Shown piece after piece: positions 57,570 through 64,000 of a DNA stretch of 64,000 nucleotides (position 1 is the first letter of the stretch; each line of letters begins with the position of its first letter). The stretch covers positions 1,240,001 through 1,304,000 of the forward strand of contig NZ_WARX01000001.1 of the NCBI RefSeq assembly GCF_009720385.1. Direction: 5' to 3'. This stretch comes from Catellatospora vulcania. GTDB lineage: Bacteria; Actinomycetota; Actinomycetes; Mycobacteriales; Micromonosporaceae. The notes under the pieces were generated by a model. That model ran no database searches and was not told the DNA's origin. It saw only the letters and a list, made by a program, of their open reading frames with translations. A program made the translations under genes and the position numbers.

Positions 57570-59416
57570 GATGGCTCGCCCGGCGGACCGCGGAGCGGTG
57601 GGAGATCGCCAAACTGACCCGGCACGCCGGGCCCGGCCTGATCTCCGCCCTGGCCGCGGTCTACCTCGTGCTCGGGGTGCTGCCCGTGGTGTTCGTCGTC
57701 GCCACCAGCGTCATGCTCGGCAAGGTGCCGCAGGCGGTCGAGGCGGGCCTCGACTCGCCCGAGTGGACGTCGCTGGTGCGGGCGTTCCTGGTCGGCGCCG
57801 CGGCCTTCGTCGGCCAGCAGCTGCTCGCCCCCGTGGCCGCGCTGCTGCGCGAGCTGGCTGCACGCCGCGTCGACGGCGTGCTGTTCCGCGGGTTGATGGA
57901 GGCGGCGCTGCGCAGCCCCGGCATCAGCCCGCTGGAGGACCAGGACACCCTCGACGAGCTGCGCAACGCCGCCCGTGAACTGGAGTTCGGCTTCCAGAGC
58001 CCAGGACAGGCCGTGCCCGGTCTGCTGTCGCTGCTGGCCAGGTACGTCGCGCTGGCCGGCTACGCGGCCGTGGTCGGGTACGCCTTCTCCTGGCCGGCCG
58101 CGGCCGGGCTGGTCACCGCGGTGCTGCTGTTCCGCTACGGCCAGCGCGGCGGGCTGCGCAAGTACGTCAAGGTGCGGTTCGCCTCGGCGGGCGCGTCCCG
58201 CCGGCTCGACTACGTCCGCGGACTGGCCGTCGACAGCGCGGCAGCCAAGGAGATCCGGGTGTTCGGGCTGGTCGGCTGGCTGCGCGAGCAGCTCGCCGAG
58301 GCGTACGCGGGCCTGCTGGGCCCGGTGCGGGCGGCGCGGCGCAAGGCGTACCTGTGGCCGTTCGTGTGGTTCACGCTGTGGGGGGTGACCGTGGCCGTCG
58401 CCATCTTCGCGGGCCTCGGCGCGACCGCCGCCGACGGCGTCACGCTCACCACGTTCGTGCTGGTGGTCCAGGCTGTCCTGGGGGCGCTACGGCTGTCGGA
58501 GTACTACGCCGAGGCCGACACCCAGACCTGCGTCGGCATGTACGGCTACCGGGCGTACCAGCAGTTCACGGCACGTATCGACGCCACGGTGCCGGACGCC
58601 GAAGCCACCCGCGACACCTCCCCGGCCCCGGAACCGGTCTCCGAGATCCGGTTCGCCGACGTCAGCTTCGGCTACCCGGGCCAGGACCGGCAGATCCTGT
58701 CGGGGCTGAACCTCACCATCCCCGTGGGCAGGTGCACGGCACTGGTCGGCGTCAACGGCGCCGGCAAGACCACGATCGTGAAGCTGCTGGCCCGGCTGTA
58801 CGAACCGGACAGCGGTGCGATCCTGCTCGACGGTGTGGACATCCGCACCTACACCGTCGACCAGTGGCGGGCCCGGCTCGGCATCATCTTCCAGGACTTC
58901 GCCCGGTTCGAGGCGTCGGTCGCCGACAACATCACCTTCGGGGCGGTGGCAGCACGCTCCGACCACGACGGAGCGCGCAGCGCGGCCGAGGCGGTCGGAC
59001 TCGGCGAGCTGCTCGCACAGCTGCCGCTGGGGCTGGACACGCCGCTGGCCCGGCACCTGTCCGGCGGAGTGGAGCTGTCCGGCGGGCAGTGGCAGCGCGT
59101 CGCGCTGGCCAGGGCCCTGTTCGCGCTGCGCCACGGCGCGCCCGTGGTGGTCCTGGACGAGCCGACCGCCAGCCTCGACGTGCGGGCAGAGGCACGTTTC
59201 TTCGACGAGTTCGCCGGACTCACCCAGGGAGCGACCACCTTGCTGATCTCACACCGGTTCTCCAGCGTGCGCCGCGCCGACAACATCGTGGTGCTGGCCG
59301 ACGGCGGCGTGCTGGAACAGGGCTCACACGAACAGCTGATGGCGCTGGGCGGCCGCTACCAGGAGCTGTTCACCCTGCAGGCCGACCGGTTCGTCGACGC
59401 GGAGGTGGACGCATGA
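57566..59416 (+). CDS. ABC transporter, fused permease/ATPase half-transporter
   Basis: The 616-residue product has an N-terminal membrane part with about five or six hydrophobic segments (VYLVLGVLPVVFVVATSVML; LARYVALAGYAAVVGYAFSW; VTVAVAIFAGLGA) and a C-terminal ATPase. The ATPase has Walker A GVNGAGKTT, signature LSGGQWQR, Walker B VVVLDEPTASLD and switch His in LISHRF. This is a type IV exporter half. It overlaps the glycosyltransferase gene upstream (ATGA) and the second half-transporter gene downstream (ATGA), so the two halves probably form a heterodimer. The order GT-ABC-ABC suggests export of a glycosylated product. Confidence 0.93.
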   Translation: MRWLARRTAERWEIAKLTRHAGPGLISALAAVYLVLGVLPVVFVVATSVMLGKVPQAVEAGLDSPEWTSLVRAFLVGAAAFVGQQLLAPVAALLRELAARRVDGVLFRGLMEAALRSPGISPLEDQDTLDELRNAARELEFGFQSPGQAVPGLLSLLARYVALAGYAAVVGYAFSWPAAAGLVTAVLLFRYGQRGGLRKYVKVRFASAGASRRLDYVRGLAVDSAAAKEIRVFGLVGWLREQLAEAYAGLLGPVRAARRKAYLWPFVWFTLWGVTVAVAIFAGLGATAADGVTLTTFVLVVQAVLGALRLSEYYAEADTQTCVGMYGYRAYQQFTARIDATVPDAEATRDTSPAPEPVSEIRFADVSFGYPGQDRQILSGLNLTIPVGRCTALVGVNGAGKTTIVKLLARLYEPDSGAILLDGVDIRTYTVDQWRARLGIIFQDFARFEASVADNITFGAVAARSDHDGARSAAEAVGLGELLAQLPLGLDTPLARHLSGGVELSGGQWQRVALARALFALRHGAPVVVLDEPTASLDVRAEARFFDEFAGLTQGATTLLISHRFSSVRRADNIVVLADGGVLEQGSHEQLMALGGRYQELFTLQADRFVDAEVDA

Positions 59417-61197
59417 TCGAGGCGATCCGTGGTTCCGGGCACCTGCTGGCGACGGCCTGGCGGATGGACCGCCGCCGCGCCGTGGTCGCGGTCGTGCTGA
59501 TGCTCGCCGGTGCGCTGGCCGCGCCGCTGATGGCGTACGTGCTGGGCGCGATGACCGGTGAGGTGGTCACCGGCGACGCGGCCGGCGCGGTCCGCAGCGG
59601 TGCGATCGTGGCGGTGCTGGCCATCGCGATGCTGACCTTTTCCCACTTCGCCCACATCGCGTACTTCGAGCTGGCGGAGATGGCCGAGCAGGACTTCGAC
59701 GAACAGCTGATGGCCGTGTCGAACGGCTCGCCGGGCATCGAGCACCACGAGCGGCCCGAGCTCGCCGACGAGATCACGGTGCTGCGCCAGGAGGGGCGGC
59801 AGCTGGAAGGGGCGATGGACGCCCTGATGAACGGGCTCGGCCTGGTGCTGGCGATGGCGGTCACCGGGGTGCTGCTGGCCCGGGTCAACCCGCTGCTGCT
59901 GCTCCTGCCGCTGGCGGCGATCCCCCCGCTGGTGGCGGGCCGGGCGGCCGAGCGCATCCGGGACCGGGCCCGCACCGCGACGGCCGAGCCGACCCGCGTC
60001 GCGCTGAACCTGTTCCACCTGTCCACGTCGGCGACGGTCGCCGGCGAGCTGCGCGTGTTCCAGCTCAGCCGGGACCTGGTCGACCGCCATGAGCGGCAGT
60101 GGGCCCGGGCCACCAGCGGGCTGGCCCGGGGCCACTTCCTCGCCACCGTGGTCCACTCGGTGGGGCAGGTCGTGTTCGCGCTGGCCTACGTCGCGGCCGT
60201 GCTGCTGGTGGTGCGCGACGCGATGAGCGGCCGGGGCGGCGTCGGTGACGTGGTCCTCGTGATCGTGCTGGCCGTTCAGGTCAACCAGCAGGTGACCACG
60301 GCGGTCACGCTGCTGCAGACGCTGCAGCGCATGTCGGGCGCGTTCAGCCGGCTGCGGCGGCTGCGGGCCGAGGTCGTCGTGCCGGATCTCGGCGCGGACG
60401 CCGCCGACCTGCCCGAGCGGCTGCGCACCGGGATCACGCTGCGCGACGTGTCGTTCGCGTACCACGGCACCGGACGCCAGGTCCTGCACGGGGTCGACCT
60501 CACGATCCCGGCGGGTGCGCGGGTGGCCGTCGTGGGGGAGAACGGCGCGGGCAAGTCGACGCTCGTCAAGCTCCTGTGCGGGTTCTATCAGCCCACCAGC
60601 GGGCAGGTCCTGGTCGACGGCGTCGATCTCGCGGCGGTGCCGCCGCAGCGCTGGCGCGAGCGGATCGCGGCCGGCTTCCAGGACTTCGCGCGCTACGAGC
60701 TGGCGCTGCGGCGCAACGTCGGCCTCGGCGACCTGCCGCACGTCGACTCGGAGCCGCACGTGCGCGACGCCCTGGACCGGGCACAGGCCACCGCCGTGGC
60801 CGACGGGCTACCCGACGGCCTGGACACGCAGCTCGGTCGCAGCTGGACCGACGGCCAGGAGCTGTCGGGCGGCCAGTGGCAGCGGCTGGCGCTGGGCCGG
60901 GCGATGATGCGCGGTGAGCCGCTGCTGCTGGTGCTGGACGAACCGGCGTCGGCGCTGGACCCGGCCGCCGAGCACGCGCTGTTCGAGCGCTTCGCCGACC
61001 AGGCCGGACGGGTTTCGCAGGCATCCGGCGCCATCACCCTGTTCGTGTCGCACCGGTTCTCGACCGTGCGGATGGCCGACCTGATCATCGTGCTGCACGA
61101 CGGCGAGGTAGCCGAGATCGGCGACCACGCGGCACTGGTCGCGGCCGGTGGCCTCTACGCGGAGCTGTTCGCGCTGCAGGCCCGCGCCTACAGCTGA
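59413..61197 (+). CDS. ABC transporter, second fused permease/ATPase half-transporter
   Basis: The 594-residue product has the same layout as its upstream neighbour. Membrane segments include AVVAVVLMLAGALAAPLMAY, GLGLVLAMAVTGVLLARV and VVFALAYVAAVLLVV; the ATPase has Walker A GENGAGKST, signature LSGGQWQR, Walker B LLLVLDEPASALD and FVSHRFSTV. The start ATG at 59413 overlaps the upstream TGA. The two signature motifs are identical and both Walker motifs intact in each half, so both sites could hydrolyse ATP. A 15-bp terminator hairpin follows directly, ending the GT-ABC-ABC operon. The exported molecule is not known. Confidence 0.93.
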   Translation: MIEAIRGSGHLLATAWRMDRRRAVVAVVLMLAGALAAPLMAYVLGAMTGEVVTGDAAGAVRSGAIVAVLAIAMLTFSHFAHIAYFELAEMAEQDFDEQLMAVSNGSPGIEHHERPELADEITVLRQEGRQLEGAMDALMNGLGLVLAMAVTGVLLARVNPLLLLLPLAAIPPLVAGRAAERIRDRARTATAEPTRVALNLFHLSTSATVAGELRVFQLSRDLVDRHERQWARATSGLARGHFLATVVHSVGQVVFALAYVAAVLLVVRDAMSGRGGVGDVVLVIVLAVQVNQQVTTAVTLLQTLQRMSGAFSRLRRLRAEVVVPDLGADAADLPERLRTGITLRDVSFAYHGTGRQVLHGVDLTIPAGARVAVVGENGAGKSTLVKLLCGFYQPTSGQVLVDGVDLAAVPPQRWRERIAAGFQDFARYELALRRNVGLGDLPHVDSEPHVRDALDRAQATAVADGLPDGLDTQLGRSWTDGQELSGGQWQRLALGRAMMRGEPLLLVLDEPASALDPAAEHALFERFADQAGRVSQASGAITLFVSHRFSTVRMADLIIVLHDGEVAEIGDHAALVAAGGLYAELFALQARAYS

Positions 61198-61202
61198 CCG
61201 GT

Positions 61203-61236
61203 CGGGCAGGGCCGCCGCCTCCGGCGGCCCTGCCCG
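61203..61236. terminator. bidirectional terminator
   Basis: A 15-bp perfect GC-rich inverted repeat (61203-61217 with 61222-61236) with a CCTC loop fills the 43 bases between the convergent ABC transporter and glycosyltransferase genes. Confidence 0.85.
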
Positions 61237-61240
61237 GTGC

Positions 61241-62485
61241 TCAGCCCGCGGTCATGCCGGGGCCGAGCAGCTCCACCTTGCGGCCGATGCGGTGCGCCTC
61301 GGTCAGGATGTGCTCGCGCCAGGTGTCCCACAGCCCGGACAGCCGGGACGTGACCAGCACCGTGTCGACCGACTGGTCCGCCAGCAGGGTGCGCACGCCC
61401 ACCGCGTGCAACCCCGTGTGGGCGGTGCCCGCGGTGGCCCGGCGCACCAGCGCGGCGTCGAAGTCGGCCACGACCGAGGGCGGCAGCTGCGGCGGCAGCA
61501 CCGCGCCCGCGCCGAACACGGCGATCCGCTCACCCGCGCCGATCCGGGCCACCGCCTGGGCCAGCTCGTCGGCGACGTCGACGTCAGCCACCTGCTCCGA
61601 CCAGCGTTGCAGCTCCAGCCACGTCGGCTGCCACCGCCAGTACTCGTCGTCGGCGCACAGGACGTAACCCATCTCGATCACCGGCTCGGGATACTTGCGC
61701 AGGAACTTGAACGTGTTCGCGACCATCTCCGGCCACCGCTTGGACATGTCGCGCTCGTGCGGCCACTCGATGATCCAGGCGTCGGTGGCGAAGTGGAAGG
61801 CGACCCCGGCACGCTGGAGCTTGAACCCCATCTCCAGGTCCTCGCAGCCCCAGCCGGTCATGTCCTCGTCGAAGCCCCCCACGGCGTGGAAGTCCTCGGC
61901 CCGCATGGAGCAGTTGAGGGCGAAGAACAGCTGCCACGGCAGGGGCATCGCATCGAAGGCGAAGTCCCACTCGGCCAGCGGCTCGTGACGGATGTCGCGG
62001 AAGGCCGGCAGGTCCCGGTACTTGGCCAGGACCTGCTCCGGGGGCATCGCGGCCAGGTCCCGGTCCAGCCCTTCCAGCGCCGGATACCGCGGGTCATAGC
62101 CCCAGGCGTAACCGCAGACGGTGCGCCGCTGCGGCACGTCGTGCGCGACCAGGTGGCGCTCGACCAGGTCAGGGGCGATCATCCCGCCCCCGTCGAGGAA
62201 GATCAGCAGGTCGGCTTCGGCGAGCTTGGCCGCGTTGTTGCGGGCGAGGCTGACCCGGTCGCCGAGGTCCTCCTGGAACCAGTACTTCAGGCGCAGCGCC
62301 TCGGTGAAGGAGGCGACCACGTCGGCGGTGTCGTCGGCGGAGCCGTCGTCGGAGACGATCACCTCGAACTCGGTCAGCGGCACGGTCTGGCGGGTGAGCT
62401 GCTCCAGCATCAGGCGCAGCAGGTCCGCGCGGTTGTAGGTCGGGATGATGACCGACGCCCTGGGCGTCGGCGCGCTGTCGCTCAT
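61241..62485 (-). CDS. GT2-type glycosyltransferase with extra C-terminal domain
   Basis: The 414-residue product is related to the glycosyltransferase at 56655: ASVIIPTYNRADLLRLMLEQ, EVIVSDDGSADDTADVV, DLLIFLDGGGMI, and GWGCEDLEMGFKLQRAG with the 7C-type motif. The DxD position reads D-G-G, even further from the usual metal-binding site. After about residue 300 there is an additional ~110-residue part (RIAVFGAGAVLPPQLPPSVV, then GVRTLLADQSVDTVLVTSRL) that looks like a small Rossmann-type domain. GAAAGG precedes ATG 62485. It is convergent with the ABC exporters, and it may glycosylate the same product as its paralogue or use a different donor. Confidence 0.85.
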   Translation of the reverse strand: MSDSAPTPRASVIIPTYNRADLLRLMLEQLTRQTVPLTEFEVIVSDDGSADDTADVVASFTEALRLKYWFQEDLGDRVSLARNNAAKLAEADLLIFLDGGGMIAPDLVERHLVAHDVPQRRTVCGYAWGYDPRYPALEGLDRDLAAMPPEQVLAKYRDLPAFRDIRHEPLAEWDFAFDAMPLPWQLFFALNCSMRAEDFHAVGGFDEDMTGWGCEDLEMGFKLQRAGVAFHFATDAWIIEWPHERDMSKRWPEMVANTFKFLRKYPEPVIEMGYVLCADDEYWRWQPTWLELQRWSEQVADVDVADELAQAVARIGAGERIAVFGAGAVLPPQLPPSVVADFDAALVRRATAGTAHTGLHAVGVRTLLADQSVDTVLVTSRLSGLWDTWREHILTEAHRIGRKVELLGPGMTAG

Positions 62486-62567
62486 GTTCTACCTTTCGTC
62501 GTCCGGCCGCCCCGTGCGCCGTCGTCGCGGGGCGGCCCGGCGGTGTGCATGTCGCAGAACGTGCAGT

Positions 62568-63032
62568 TCAGCTGGCCCAGCCGAGACCGGCGATGCGGTG
62601 CAGCAGGTCGCCGTCCGGGCGCTCGCGCGCGCGGGCGTGGTAGACGCAGCCGTCGTCGCCGCGGCGGAACAGGCTCACCGCGGTGGCGGACCGGCCCGCG
62701 GCCGTGCCGGTGTGGAAGTCGGCGGTGAAGTCGCCGCGGCAGCAGTACCACCCAGCCGCTGTCGACGGTGGCAGCGGTCCGCCGACGACGACGGCGAAGG
62801 ACGTGTGCCACAGCGGGCGCAGCCGGGTGAGGCAGTCCAGGACGAGCAGCTCGGCCCGCACGTCCCCGCCACGGCCCGGATCCGGCACGACGTGGTACAC
62901 GACCAGCCGCGACCGGCCCGCGAACAGGTCGCCGAGGCGCACCGGGCCGCTCGGCCCGGCCAGCTCGTAGACGCGGTCGACCCGGACCAGCTGCTGCGCG
63001 GGGCCGTCCGCGTCGTGCAGGTCTTGCCTCAC
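62568..63032 (-). CDS. short DUF899-like protein lacking the CxxC
   Basis: The 154-residue product aligns with the central part of DUF899 proteins: VRVDRVYELAGPSGPVRLGD, LFAGRSRLVVYHVVPDP, against VDKEYVFEGPAGKATLIDLF in the copy at 52 kb. The CxxC segment is replaced by GRGGDVRAELLVLD, and the long N-terminal helix is missing. A WYCCRGDFTADFHTG stretch follows instead. It is therefore a diverged, shortened member and may have lost redox function. GTG 63032 has GGAGG 8 bases upstream. It lies 82 bp upstream of the second glycosyltransferase gene on the same strand and may be in an operon with it. Confidence 0.65.
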   Translation of the reverse strand: MRQDLHDADGPAQQLVRVDRVYELAGPSGPVRLGDLFAGRSRLVVYHVVPDPGRGGDVRAELLVLDCLTRLRPLWHTSFAVVVGGPLPPSTAAGWYCCRGDFTADFHTGTAAGRSATAVSLFRRGDDGCVYHARARERPDGDLLHRIAGLGWAS

Positions 63033-63306
63033 AGTCGACCTCCTGCGTCGGTGGCGTCTGGCCTAGCCGGCCCGGTTCACCTGCCGGGCCGCGTTCGCCG
63101 CCCATAGGTGAGTCGCAGCAGAGGACCGCCGCTACGACATCGGCGGCGTGCCGGTTTGGCGGCCGACGCGTCCGCGCGGTCCGCGTCGCGCGATAGCCTG
63201 GCGGAGCCGTGGACCTCGCGGCCCGGCAGCGATGTCGAACCCGGCGTCTGCTGCTCCGACTCACTTCCAGAGGGGCGCCGTGCGGGCGCCTGGGCGGAGG
63301 AGTGGC

Positions 63307-63687
63307 GTGAGGTACGTCCTGCTGATCCACAGTGACCCGGAAAGCTGGGTACACCCGATGTTCCTGCCGGGCAGTCCCGACGCGGACCGGTGCGACGCCC
63401 GCACCGCGGCGTTCGATGTGCTGCTGCGGGAGATAACCGAGTCGGGTGAGCTCGTCGCCGCCGCGGCGCTGGCCGACCCGGTCACCGGCAAGACCGTCCG
63501 CCGCCACGGCGAGGTGGCGCTGGCCACCGACGGTCCCGTGGCACCGGCCGGCTGGCACCTCGCGGGCTTCCTGGTCGTCGACGTCGACAGCGCACAGCGC
63601 GCCCTGGAGGTCGCCTCCCGGCTGCCCGCCGGCGACAGCCCGGTCGAGCTGCGACCCGTCATGGACCTGTCCGGTATGGAGATGTGA
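63307..63687 (+). CDS. YCII/DGPF-domain protein, ECF42 sigma partner
   Basis: The 126-residue product (VRYVLLIHSDPESWVHPMFL; ESGELVAAAALADP; ALATDGPVAPAGWHLAGFLV; VELRPVMDLSG) is a YCII-related protein. The DGPF motif reads DGPV here. It is close to the YCII protein at 55994 (TWQHPMFL versus SWVHPMFL). GGAGGAG lies just before GTG 63307. Its stop is 3 bp before the start of an ECF sigma factor gene. This pairing is the known hallmark of the ECF42 group, in which DGPF proteins are conserved neighbours and likely accessory or target proteins. Mechanism unknown. Confidence 0.9.
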   Translation: MRYVLLIHSDPESWVHPMFLPGSPDADRCDARTAAFDVLLREITESGELVAAAALADPVTGKTVRRHGEVALATDGPVAPAGWHLAGFLVVDVDSAQRALEVASRLPAGDSPVELRPVMDLSGMEM

Positions 63688-63690
63688 GCC

Positions 63691-64000
<310 letters not shown>

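Overview
The window is high-GC actinobacterial chromosome. GTG starts are frequent, purine-rich ribosome binding sites are clear, and there are MbtH/NRPS genes, an AfsR-like winged helix, an ECF sigma factor with a DGPF partner, and many secreted Ala-rich signal peptides. A Micromonosporaceae-like filamentous actinomycete is a reasonable guess, but nothing here fixes the genus.

Layout: (1) 1-10.3 kb is mixed housekeeping and signalling: a GGDEF protein cut by the window edge, a secreted protein, a DUF4386-type membrane protein divergent from a GH2 beta-galactosidase with an operator-like palindrome between them, a large TIR-TM-WD40 protein, and a P-loop kinase-like protein. (2) 10.4-11.2 kb holds tRNA-Leu(GAG) with its own terminator and a small membrane protein. 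(3) 11.8-27.5 kb is a secretome block: a secreted propeller/FN3/phospholipase A2 fusion, a 1,946-residue ThuA/sugar-dehydrogenase protein, a truncated TPR-winged-helix regulator beside a shattered coiled-coil gene, a small secreted protein, and an M28 aminopeptidase. (4) 27.7-45.0 kb is a nonribosomal peptide cluster: DUF899 protein, a thioesterase-like protein with Cys in place of the nucleophile Ser, free-standing carrier protein, free-standing condensation enzyme, MFS exporter, MbtH, a four-module NRPS (A-PCP-C-A-PCP-C-A-PCP-C-A-PCP, no thioesterase) and an SsuD-like flavin monooxygenase. (5) 45.0-49.5 kb is an IS5-type transposase fragment, a RibD-like reductase and four minus-strand genes, at least one an SMI1/KNR4 (SUKH) protein. 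(6) 49.6-62.5 kb is a second set of secondary-metabolism genes: F420/LLM oxidoreductase, P450, DUF899, epimerase, SDR, acyl-CoA-dehydrogenase-fold monooxygenase, YCII protein, two related GT2 glycosyltransferases and two ABC exporter half-transporters. (7) 62.6-64 kb has a third DUF899-like gene without the CxxC, then a YCII/DGPF gene followed 3 bp later by an ECF sigma factor cut by the window end.

How it may work: the NRPS starts with an adenylation domain, so the assembly line should make a four-residue chain. Because the protein ends in a carrier domain, release must come from outside, and the free-standing C domain, free-standing PCP and Cys-type thioesterase-like protein are the candidates. 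The oxidases, glycosyltransferases and exporters at 49.6-62.5 kb could tailor and export the same product, with the IS/SUKH block as a later insertion, or they could be a separate cluster. The sequence does not decide this. Most gene ends, especially convergent ones, carry long perfect or near-perfect hairpins that I annotate as terminators.
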